Source of the DNA: an uncultured Campylobacterota bacterium
GTDB lineage: Bacteria; Campylobacterota; Campylobacteria; Campylobacterales; Arcobacteraceae
Length of the DNA: 14,438 bases
Assembly: GCA_903821805.1 (NCBI GenBank)
Contig: CAIJNA010000170.1
Coordinates: 1-14,438, forward strand
Reading direction: 5' to 3'
The notes under the pieces were generated by a model. The model saw nothing but the letters and a program-made list of their open reading frames with translations. It was not told where the DNA came from and searched no databases. Each line of letters begins with the position of its first letter. Position 1 is the first letter of the stretch. Made by a program: the position numbers and the translations under genes. Positions 8,084 to 14,153 of this stretch are shown here, piece by piece.

Positions 8084-8256
8084 CACTTCTTGCTAACAAT
8101 ACATATTGGACAAAAATCTGCTAAACCAGCTATTAAAGGAATAATCCCTAAATAAAACCAATATATACCAGTATATACTCCTGCACCTATTAAAACTATC
8201 CCTAGTAATATTCTAAATTTTCTACAAAAACTTCTTATTTTGTCGTATGTGTTCAT
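8071..8256 (-). CDS. DUF2892 (YgaP-like transmembrane) small inner-membrane protein
   Basis: The 61-residue protein has a short basic N-terminus (TYDKIRSFCRKFR) followed by two hydrophobic segments, about residues 16-32 and 34-46, separated by a Tyr-Trp turn. The end FCPICIVSKKC matches the usual pattern of the family, in which a Cys-Pro motif follows the second membrane helix. This family is found fused to rhodanese domains in YgaP and as free-standing small proteins in many sulfur-oxidising and other bacteria. Its role is not established. A ribosome site (AAAGGCGAAAAG) precedes the ATG on the minus strand. It lies 51 bases upstream of purM and may share its transcript. Confidence 0.8.
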   Translation of the reverse strand: MNTYDKIRSFCRKFRILLGIVLIGAGVYTGIYWFYLGIIPLIAGLADFCPICIVSKKCTVK

Positions 8257-8295
8257 TCTTTTCGCCTTTAAAATTCTAATCTCAATTTTGTCAAG

Positions 8296-8301
8296 ATTGT
8301 A
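8296..8301 (-). promoter_or_regulatory. Candidate -10 box for the DUF2892-purM transcript
   Basis: On the minus strand GATACAAT places a TACAAT hexamer about 40 bases before the DUF2892 start codon. Upstream DNA is T/A-rich without a clear -35 box, which is usual for Campylobacterota sigma-70 promoters. A TTGACA lies on the same strand at 8289-8294, but no -10 box follows at a workable distance. The call rests on one hexamer and position. Confidence 0.3.
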
Positions 8302-8324
8302 TCAAAAACGTGCTTAGATTTGTT

Positions 8325-8342
8325 TTGTGTGTTAATTGTGTG
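8325..8342 (+). promoter_or_regulatory. Phased direct repeat upstream of the acetate operon, candidate activator site
   Basis: TTGTGTG occurs twice, at 8325-8331 and 8336-8342, with an 11-bp period and an AT-rich spacer. Direct repeats one helical turn apart are typical of sites bound by tandem response regulators of the OmpR type. If the promoter called at 8361-8391 is right, this site lies roughly 56-73 bases before the start point, a normal place for an activator. The regulator is not in the window. Confidence 0.35.
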
Positions 8343-8360
8343 AAATTAAAGATAAAGCGG

Positions 8361-8391
8361 TTGATATTGTTTCTAAATGTAACATTATAAT
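8361..8391 (+). promoter_or_regulatory. Candidate sigma-70 promoter for the DUF485-actP operon
   Basis: A perfect TATAAT lies at 8386-8391 with TTGATA 19 bases upstream at 8361-8366. The spacing is 1-2 bases longer than ideal, but the -10 match is exact and it is the best candidate in the gap. Transcription would start near 8398 and leave a leader of about 90 bases that contains the second repeat pair and a small hairpin. Confidence 0.5.
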
Positions 8392-8423
8392 AAAAAATTA
8401 TGCAGGCAGTGACAAAATATATT

Positions 8424-8468
8424 TAATGCTATTCTAATGCTATTTACAATTCGTAAAGTTTATACGAA
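8424..8468 (+). repeat. Direct repeat pair and small inverted repeat in the leader before the DUF485 gene
   Basis: TAATGCTATT occurs twice, at 8424-8433 and 8435-8444, again with an 11-bp period. It is followed by the inverted repeat TTCGTA (8450-8455) and TACGAA (8463-8468) with a 7-base gap. The pair lies downstream of the best promoter candidate, so it could be an operator that blocks transcription or part of the untranslated leader. The inverted repeat ends 20 bases before the start codon, just ahead of the AAAAAAAGGAG ribosome site. Confidence 0.4.
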
Positions 8469-8488
8469 AATAAAAAAAGGAGAATATC

Positions 8489-8806
8489 ATGGATCAAATG
8501 ATGATTGAAAAAATCAAATCAAATCCAAAGTATCAAGAGCTTGTTGCAAAACGAAGTTCTTTTGCTTTAAAACTTACAATTATTATGCTTGTAATGTATT
8601 ACGCTTTCATACTTGTAATTGCTTTTGATAAAGCATTATTAGGTGTTAGTTTAAGTGGAGGAGTTACTACTGTTGGAATTCCAGTTGGGATTGCAATTAT
8701 TGTAATTTCTTTCGTTTTAACAGGAATATATACAAATAAAGCAAATACAGAATTCGATGACCTAACAAATGCGGTTAAAGATGATGTAGCAAAGTGGAGT
8801 AAATAA
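8489..8806 (+). CDS. DUF485 membrane protein, partner of the acetate symporter (YjcH-like)
   Basis: The 105-residue protein has the DUF485 layout. A soluble N-terminus with NPKYQELVAKRSSFA (residues 12-26) is followed by a first membrane helix (about 28-47), a loop, a second helix (about 61-82) and a charged C-terminal tail. E. coli YjcH, in the acs-yjcH-actP operon, is the best-known member. These proteins are nearly always encoded just before ActP-type symporters and are thought to assist them, though the mechanism is not settled. A strong AAAGGAGAA ribosome site precedes the ATG. The stop and the actP start share one base (TAATG), so translation is coupled. No acs gene is next to it here. 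Confidence 0.92.
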   Translation: MDQMMIEKIKSNPKYQELVAKRSSFALKLTIIMLVMYYAFILVIAFDKALLGVSLSGGVTTVGIPVGIAIIVISFVLTGIYTNKANTEFDDLTNAVKDDVAKWSK

Positions 8807-10623
8807 TGAAAAGAGTATTATTGATTTTATCAGTATTAGCATTAGGCGCTATGAGTCTATATGGTGCCGGTGGTGACATGGGTGTACAAGGCCAAAGAGG
8901 TGTAAATACTTCGGCTATAGTTATGTTTCTTTTATTCGTTGGAGCTACATTAGGTATTACTTATTGGGCAGCAAAAAGAACAAAAACAGCTAAAGACTTT
9001 TATACAGCTGGTGGAGGAATTACAGGTTTCCAAAATGGTTTAGCAATTGCTGGAGATTATATGTCAGCTGCTTCATTCCTTGGTATTTCTGGTATGGTTT
9101 ATATGAGTGGTTATGATGGACTTATTTACTCTATTGGTTTCCTTGTTGGTTGGCCAATTATTCTTTTCATGGTTGCAGAGCAACTTAGAAATCTTGGTAA
9201 ATATACATTTGCAGACGTTGCATCTTATAGACTTGGTCAAAAAGAAATCAGAAGTTTAGCGGCTATTGGTTCACTTGTAACTGTTATTCTTTATCTAATC
9301 GCACAAATGGTTGGAGCGGGACAACTTATTAAAGTTTTATTTGGTCTTGATTATGAAATCGCAGTTGTTTTAGTTGGTATATTAATGATTCTTTATGTTA
9401 CATTTGGTGGTATGCTTGCAACTACTTGGGTACAAATCATTAAAGCAGTATTACTTTTATCTGGTGCTTCTTTCATTGCTGTTGCAGTACTTGCTCATTT
9501 TAACTTCTCATTAGAGGCGCTATTTGCTGAAGCTGTAAATATTAAACATACATTATCAATTGGTGCTAATGCCGCTGCTGATCTTGCAAGAGAAGCTAAT
9601 GCTACTGCTGCGTATGCCGCAAGTGCTATAGATGCTAATGCTACTGTAATCGAAGCTGCAAAATCTGCATCTGAAGAACTTGTTAAAGCTGAAAAAGCTG
9701 CAAAAACTGCAGGTGTAAATATCATGGCTCCAGGTGGGCTTGTAAGTGATCCTATTTCTGCTATTTCTTTAGGTTTAGCACTTATGCTTGGTACTGCTGG
9801 TCTTCCTCATATTCTTATGAGATTCTTTACAGTTGCTGATGCTAAAGAAGCTAGAAAATCAGTATTCTTTGCAACAGGATTTATTGGTTACTTCTATATG
9901 TTAACATTCATTATCGGTTTTGGTGCGATTGTATTACTTACAAATAATCCTCAATTCTTTGACGAAGCTGGTAAACTAATTGGTGGAACAAATATGGCTG
10001 CTATCCATTTAAGTCAAGCTGTAGGTGGAGACCTATTCTTAGGATTTATTTCTGCAGTTGCATTTGCTACAATTTTAGCGGTTGTTTCTGGTTTAACTCT
10101 TTCAGGTGCTTCTGCTGTATCACATGATCTTTACGCAAGTGTTTTTGCAAAAGGTAAAGTTGATGAAGCAAAAGAAATGAAAGTTTCTAAAATAGCTACA
10201 GTTGTGCTTGGTGTATTAGCAATCTTACTTGGTATTGCATTCCAAGAGCAAAATGTTGCATTCATGGTTGGACTAGCGTTCTCTATTGCTGCATCATCAA
10301 ACTTCCCTGTTTTATTCCTTTCAATTTACTGGAGTAAACTAACAACTAGAGGTGCTGTAATTGGTGGAAGCTTAGGTCTTGCTACTGCTATCGTTCTTGT
10401 TATCCTTGGCCCAACAGTTTGGGTTGATACATTAAAACATGCAACAGCAATTTTCCCTTATAAATATCCAGCAATTTTCTCTGTAACAGTTGCATTTGTT
10501 GGTATTTGGTTCTTCTCTATCACTGATAAAAGCGAAAGAGCAAAACTTGACAAAGAAGGTTTTGAAGCTCAAAACATTAGATGTCAAACAGGTATCGGAG
10601 CTGACGGAGCTACTGCTCACTAA
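8806..10623 (+). CDS. actP: Cation/acetate symporter ActP with an Ala-rich insertion
   Basis: ActP is a sodium:solute symporter family (SSS) protein that takes up acetate and other short monocarboxylates across the inner membrane. The 605-residue protein starts with a signal-like segment (1-20) as in E. coli ActP. Family blocks are ITYWAAKRTKTAKDFYTAGG, GDYMSAASFLGISGMVY, YLIAQMVGAGQLI, GTAGLPHILMRFFTV and FAFSIAASSNFPVLFLSIYW-like text near residue 492. About 13 membrane helices are expected. It is about 55 residues longer than the roughly 549 of E. coli ActP, and the excess falls in one place, residues about 252-302, just after helix 6. That stretch is Ala-rich and probably helical, and contains ANAT twice (264-267, 277-280). 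By family topology this loop faces the periplasm. Codons look biased (GGT, GCT, CTT), as for a well-expressed gene. A strong terminator follows. Confidence 0.95.
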   Translation: MKRVLLILSVLALGAMSLYGAGGDMGVQGQRGVNTSAIVMFLLFVGATLGITYWAAKRTKTAKDFYTAGGGITGFQNGLAIAGDYMSAASFLGISGMVYMSGYDGLIYSIGFLVGWPIILFMVAEQLRNLGKYTFADVASYRLGQKEIRSLAAIGSLVTVILYLIAQMVGAGQLIKVLFGLDYEIAVVLVGILMILYVTFGGMLATTWVQIIKAVLLLSGASFIAVAVLAHFNFSLEALFAEAVNIKHTLSIGANAAADLAREANATAAYAASAIDANATVIEAAKSASEELVKAEKAAKTAGVNIMAPGGLVSDPISAISLGLALMLGTAGLPHILMRFFTVADAKEARKSVFFATGFIGYFYMLTFIIGFGAIVLLTNNPQFFDEAGKLIGGTNMAAIHLSQAVGGDLFLGFISAVAFATILAVVSGLTLSGASAVSHDLYASVFAKGKVDEAKEMKVSKIATVVLGVLAILLGIAFQEQNVAFMVGLAFSIAASSNFPVLFLSIYWSKLTTRGAVIGGSLGLATAIVLVILGPTVWVDTLKHATAIFPYKYPAIFSVTVAFVGIWFFSITDKSERAKLDKEGFEAQNIRCQTGIGADGATAH

Positions 10624-10632
10624 GTTCTTTTT

Positions 10633-10660
10633 AAAAAGTCGACTTCGGTCGACTTTTTTT
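10633..10660 (+). terminator. Rho-independent terminator after actP
   Basis: An 11-bp perfect stem (10633-10643 with 10648-10658) encloses a TTCG tetraloop closed by a C-G pair, the extra-stable cUUCGg form. The core is AAGTCGAC/GTCGACTT, and a run of seven T ends it at 10660. It begins 10 bases after the actP stop. The A-run before the stem would let it work in part on the other strand too, but no minus-strand gene ends here. Confidence 0.93.
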
Positions 10661-10774
10661 ATTTCTAAACTCTTAAATCTATTCTTTTCTAATTTAAAAA
10701 AATAAACTCAAAATATTAAAAATAAAACTAACTTTTTTTAATAAAAAACAATCTAATCTAGCATTAACAAATTT

Positions 10775-10785
10775 TTTGGCATAAT
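10775..10785 (+). promoter_or_regulatory. Candidate sigma-70 promoter for the aminotransferase-hisZ-purA operon
   Basis: CATAAT at 10780-10785 matches five of six -10 positions and is preceded by a T-run ending in TTTTTTGG. A T-rich stretch ending in G just before the -10 box, with no clear -35, is the usual pattern of Campylobacter-type sigma-70 promoters. The start point would be near 10791-10793, putting the hairpin at 10797-10832 at the very 5' end of the message. The gap from 10661 to here is plain A/T-rich DNA in which I see nothing else. Confidence 0.55.
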
Positions 10786-10796
10786 CCACCTATAGC

Positions 10797-10832
10797 AAAG
10801 GTATTTATTTCGGAAACGAAATGGATGCCTTT
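10797..10832 (+). promoter_or_regulatory. 16-bp leader hairpin with GAAA tetraloop
   Basis: Bases 10797-10812 pair without a break with 10817-10832, leaving the loop GAAA closed by C-G and G-C pairs (CG-GAAA-CG). Three of the 16 pairs are G-U (10806/10823, 10805/10824 and 10802/10827), which work only in RNA from the plus strand; the opposite strand would have A-C mismatches. With one bulged base the stem can gain one or two more pairs. It lies between the likely promoter and the aminotransferase start, so it is a structured 5' leader. Only four T follow the GG/CC base, so it is at best a weak terminator. It does not match a riboswitch class I know. Confidence 0.6.
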
Positions 10833-10881
10833 TGTAATGTTTAGACAAAATTAAAAAATATTTATAATTAGGTAGGAAAAA

Positions 10882-11982
10882 ATGCTACTCACACCAGGAC
10901 CAACTCCAGTACCAGAATTCGTAAGAGCCGCAATGGCAACTGAAACGCTTCATCATAGAACACCAGAATTTGAAGCTATTTTTAAAAATACAAGAGAACT
11001 TCTTCTTGAAATACTTGATATGCCAGAAGCATTAATGCTTTCTTCAAGCGGAACAGGAGCTATGGAGGCATGCGTTTTAAATTTAACTGCCAAGAAATCT
11101 CTTACAATTAATAGTGGAAAATTTGGAGAAAGATTTGGAAAAATTTGTAAAGCCATGAATATTCCAAATACAGAAATTAAAAATCCATGGGATACTCCAG
11201 TTAACGTTGAAGATGTAATTAATGCTGTAAAAAATGATCCAGAGATAGATTCAATTTGTATTCAAATTTGTGAAAGTGCAGGTGGATTAAGACATCCTGT
11301 CGAAGAAATTGCAGCAAAAGTAAAAGCAATTAACAGTGATATTATAATTATTGCAGACGGTATAACGGCTGTTGGCGTTGAAAAAATAGACACTACAAAT
11401 ATTGATGCACTAATAACAGGAAGCCAAAAAGCACTTATGCTTCCACCTGGTCTTGCCATGATTGGATTAAGCGATAAAGCAGTTGCAAAACTTGAAACAA
11501 ATGCTAAGGGTTACTATTTTAATCTTGCTACTGAATTAAAAAATCAGAGAAAAAATACTACAGCTTGGACTGCCGCAACAACATTAATTATTGGTCTGGG
11601 CGCAATATTGGAAAAAATAAAAGCAGACGGTTTTGAAAATCTTTATACTGATACAAAAAAAAGAGCAGAAGCTTCACGAGAAGCTTTAAAAGCAATTGGA
11701 CTTCCTGTTTATCCTAAAACACCAGCTGATAGTATGACTACAATTTACAGTGAGAAGTCAAATGAAATCAGAAAAGTTCTAAAAAATAAATATGATGTAA
11801 ATATAGCTGGCGGACAAGACGATTTGAATGGAAAGATTTTTAGAATAAATCACATGGGACTTGTTGCATCATTTGAAGCTTCATGGGCAGTTAATGCTGT
11901 AGAAAAAGCAATGGATGACTTGGGCATTAGAACTTTTGATGGAACAGCAAATAAAGTATTTATGGAAACTTATTTCAGATGA
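10882..11982 (+). CDS. Class V pyridoxal-phosphate aminotransferase (alanine/serine-glyoxylate type)
   Basis: The 366-residue cytoplasmic enzyme has the class V layout: LLTPGPTPVP at the N-terminus, the cofactor phosphate loop SSSGTGAME at 54-62, Asp159 in IIADGITAVG to hold the pyridine nitrogen, and the Schiff-base lysine Lys183 in GSQKALMLPPGL. These are the marks of the alanine-glyoxylate / serine-pyruvate branch rather than of cysteine desulfurases. The substrate pair cannot be fixed from sequence. A role in serine-glycine or glyoxylate metabolism is plausible, and glycine and one-carbon units would feed purine synthesis downstream. The block ICESAGGLRHP replaces the more usual ETSTG-like text at about residue 130. 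A TAGGTAGGA ribosome site precedes the start. The gene overlaps hisZ by ATGA. Confidence 0.9.
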   Translation: MLLTPGPTPVPEFVRAAMATETLHHRTPEFEAIFKNTRELLLEILDMPEALMLSSSGTGAMEACVLNLTAKKSLTINSGKFGERFGKICKAMNIPNTEIKNPWDTPVNVEDVINAVKNDPEIDSICIQICESAGGLRHPVEEIAAKVKAINSDIIIIADGITAVGVEKIDTTNIDALITGSQKALMLPPGLAMIGLSDKAVAKLETNAKGYYFNLATELKNQRKNTTAWTAATTLIIGLGAILEKIKADGFENLYTDTKKRAEASREALKAIGLPVYPKTPADSMTTIYSEKSNEIRKVLKNKYDVNIAGGQDDLNGKIFRINHMGLVASFEASWAVNAVEKAMDDLGIRTFDGTANKVFMETYFR

Positions 11983-12824
11983 TTTTTGAACACGAAATAC
12001 CAGACGGTTGTAGACTTTATTTTGGAGATATTGCTAAAACAAAAAGAGTTTTAGAGAATAAAGTGAGCGACTTCTTTGATGACAGGGGTTTTATGGAAAT
12101 AGTAACACCTAATTTTTCATATTCTGGTCACCAAAGTATTGATGATGAAACAAAACTTATTAAGCTAAACGACAAAGACAATAATCAGTTAACACTAAGA
12201 GCGGATAGCACACTTGATGTTGCTAGAATTATTACAAAAAGATTAGGAAGAACAACTGATCATAAAAAATGGTTTTATATCCAACCAATTTTTTCATATC
12301 CATCTATTGAAAATTATCAAATAGGTTGTGAGTGGCTAGAGCATAAAGAGTTTAGCGATGTAATAAATATTACAAGTGAAATTTTTGAAATGCTGAAAAT
12401 AAATCCATTAATACAAATTTCTAATTTGAATATCCCAAAGATAATCTCAAAGGAATTTAATATACCAATTAGCTATTTTAAAGATGGCGAAATGGCGAAA
12501 TTATTTTCAATGAAAATAGATTGGTTGGATAAATTAATTTATGTTCAAACAAAAGAAGATTTAGAACAAGTATATTCTTTGTTGCCAAATTGTTTGAAGC
12601 AGGAAGCTATGAAATTAATTGATATTGCTGCGAAATTGACGTATACAAATATTACACTTTCTCCATTATATTTTGACAGTATGAAGTATTATGAAGATAT
12701 TTATTTTCGTGCAATAGTTGAAAATGATACTATGGCAAAAGGTGGACAGTACTATAGCGATGGTGTAGAGTCATTGGGATTCGCATTATGTACAGACAAT
12801 TTATTAAAAATATTAGAAAAATAA
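11979..12824 (+). CDS. hisZ: ATP phosphoribosyltransferase regulatory subunit (HisZ-like)
   Basis: HisZ is a catalytically inactive relative of histidyl-tRNA synthetase that binds the short form of HisG and controls the first step of histidine synthesis. The 281-residue protein keeps the class II synthetase fold marks: FMEIVTPNFSYS near residue 38 (motif 1 region), LTLRADSTLDVARI at 71-84 (motif 2, Arg74), QIGCEWLE at 114-121, and GGQYYSDGVESLGFAL at 255-270 (motif 3-like). It lacks a C-terminal anticodon-binding domain, being about 140 residues shorter than a full HisRS. Its presence implies a short-form HisG elsewhere in the genome. It overlaps the aminotransferase by ATGA and ends 11 bases before purA. 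Confidence 0.85.
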   Translation: MIFEHEIPDGCRLYFGDIAKTKRVLENKVSDFFDDRGFMEIVTPNFSYSGHQSIDDETKLIKLNDKDNNQLTLRADSTLDVARIITKRLGRTTDHKKWFYIQPIFSYPSIENYQIGCEWLEHKEFSDVINITSEIFEMLKINPLIQISNLNIPKIISKEFNIPISYFKDGEMAKLFSMKIDWLDKLIYVQTKEDLEQVYSLLPNCLKQEAMKLIDIAAKLTYTNITLSPLYFDSMKYYEDIYFRAIVENDTMAKGGQYYSDGVESLGFALCTDNLLKILEK

Positions 12825-12835
12825 GAGGGGACAAA

Positions 12836-14086
12836 ATGAGTAAAGCAGATATTATCGTAGGAATTCAATGGGGCGACGAGGGAAAAGGAAAAATTGTTGA
12901 CAAATTAGCTCAAGAATATGACGTAGTTTGTAGAAGCCAAGGTGGACACAATGCAGGTCACACAATCTGGGTTGATGGCGTAAGATTTGCACTTCATTTG
13001 GTTCCTTCTGGTATTTTAAATCCAAAAGCTGTGAATGTTATAGGAAATGGTGTAGTTCTAAATCCACCATCTATTATCAAAGAACTAACTCAGTTTTCGG
13101 ATCTTGAGGGAAGACTTTTGATTAGTGAAAAAGCTCAATTAAATCTTCCTTATCATAGTTTGATTGACCTTGCAAGAGAAAAATTAAAAGGTTCAAATGC
13201 AATTGGTACAACTGGAAAAGGTATCGGACCAGCATATTCGGATAAAATCAATAGAATTGGTCATCGTGCTGGAGAGCTTTTAAATCCAGCTAAATTGTAT
13301 GAAAGTATTTTGGAATATTTTGCTCAAAACAAAATAATTTTTGATGCTTTAGATATTGTTTTGCCTTCAAACGAAGAACTGAAGGGTCAGCTTGAAGAGT
13401 ATTCTAGAGAACTTTCACCTTTTATAGTAAATACAACAAATTATGTCTGGAAAGCTTTAGAAGAAAACAAAAGAGTTCTGCTTGAGGGTGCTCAGGGGAC
13501 AATGTTAGATATTGACCATGGAACTTACCCTTATGTTACAAGTTCAAATACAGTAAGTGCTGGCGCTTGTACTGGACTTGGTTTGAATCCAAAAGATATC
13601 GGAACTATAACAGGAATAACAAAAGCTTACTGTACTAGAGTTGGAAATGGACCATTCCCAAGTGAAGATTTTGGTGATGATGGTGAAACAATGGCTAGAG
13701 TTGGAAAAGAATTTGGAACAACAACTGGTAGAAAAAGAAGATGTGGATGGTTTGATGCAGTAGCCGTTAAATATGCAAGTAGATTAAATGGTTGCGATCA
13801 ATTATCGCTTATGAAACTAGATGTTTTAGATGGATTTGACGTTCTAAAAATCTGTGTAGCATATGAGCTAAACGGTGAAATTATAGATTATATGCCAAGT
13901 GATTTGGATAATGTAAAACCAGTCTATGAAGAAATTAAAGGATGGGATAGTGTTGTTGGATGTAGAGATTTTGATAAATTACCAGCAACAGCAAAACAAT
14001 ATATTACAAGAATAGAAGAATTAACAAAAACAAAAGTTGGAATCATTTCAACTTCGCCTGAACGAGAAGATACAATAATTAGATAA
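12836..14086 (+). CDS. purA: Adenylosuccinate synthetase
   Basis: PurA joins IMP and aspartate with GTP to make adenylosuccinate, the committed step to AMP. The 416-residue protein has the GTP loop QWGDEGKGK with catalytic Asp14, and NAGHT with catalytic His42. It also has GTTGKGIGPAYSDK, LLEGAQGTMLDIDHGTYPYVTSSNT-type text near residue 220 and the aspartate/GTP block TTGRKRRCGWFD near 300. An in-frame ATG exists at 12788, but it lies inside hisZ, has no ribosome site and would add 16 residues with no family counterpart. The ATG at 12836 has AGAGGGG 8 bases upstream and gives the normal length. Downstream a DUF507 gene follows after 67 bases, a pairing I recall in Campylobacter. Confidence 0.97.
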   Translation: MSKADIIVGIQWGDEGKGKIVDKLAQEYDVVCRSQGGHNAGHTIWVDGVRFALHLVPSGILNPKAVNVIGNGVVLNPPSIIKELTQFSDLEGRLLISEKAQLNLPYHSLIDLAREKLKGSNAIGTTGKGIGPAYSDKINRIGHRAGELLNPAKLYESILEYFAQNKIIFDALDIVLPSNEELKGQLEEYSRELSPFIVNTTNYVWKALEENKRVLLEGAQGTMLDIDHGTYPYVTSSNTVSAGACTGLGLNPKDIGTITGITKAYCTRVGNGPFPSEDFGDDGETMARVGKEFGTTTGRKRRCGWFDAVAVKYASRLNGCDQLSLMKLDVLDGFDVLKICVAYELNGEIIDYMPSDLDNVKPVYEEIKGWDSVVGCRDFDKLPATAKQYITRIEELTKTKVGIISTSPEREDTIIR

Positions 14087-14096
14087 TATCCGCAAT

Positions 14097-14124
14097 ATCT
14101 TCTTTGGTTCCCCAAAGATTAGAT
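14097..14124 (+). other. Intercistronic hairpin between purA and the DUF507 gene
   Basis: TCTTTGG (14101-14107) pairs with CCAAAGA (14112-14118) around the loop TTCC. An outer ATCT/AGAT pairing (14097-14100 with 14121-14124) is offset by a 2-base bulge, giving 11 pairs in all. No T-run follows, so it is not a standard terminator. It may protect the purA 3' end or act as a processing site within a longer message. Chance formation is possible. Confidence 0.4.
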
Positions 14125-14153
14125 TGCAAAAGAAACAAAATAAGGAGTATAGA

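Noticed and set aside
8289..8294. Consensus TTGACA on the minus strand as a -35 box for the DUF2892 gene
   Set aside because: No -10-like hexamer occurs 16-18 bases downstream of it; the nearest, TAGAAT, is only 10 bases away.
9495..9725. Minus-strand open frame opposite the Ala-rich part of actP
   Set aside because: It is the mirror of a GCT/GCA-rich coding stretch and encodes Ala/Ser-rich low-complexity text with no ribosome site. The plus-strand symporter explains the DNA.
10490..10705. Plus-strand open frame overlapping the end of actP and its terminator
   Set aside because: It runs out of frame through the actP 3' end and then straight through the rho-independent terminator stem, with no ribosome site or family features.
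10776..10796. Possible sigma-54 promoter (TTGGCATA followed by TAGC)
   Set aside because: The GG and the next GC are not separated by the 10 bases sigma-54 requires. The T-run plus CATAAT fits a sigma-70 promoter better.
10797..10832. Reading the leader hairpin as the terminator of actP
   Set aside because: A stronger terminator already lies at 10633-10660, and only four T follow this stem. It sits downstream of a promoter candidate and close to a start codon.
12788..12835. Upstream in-frame ATG that would extend PurA by 16 residues
   Set aside because: It is inside hisZ, has no ribosome site, and the added residues (MYRQFIKNIRKIRGDK) have no counterpart in PurA proteins. The ATG at 12836 has a good site.
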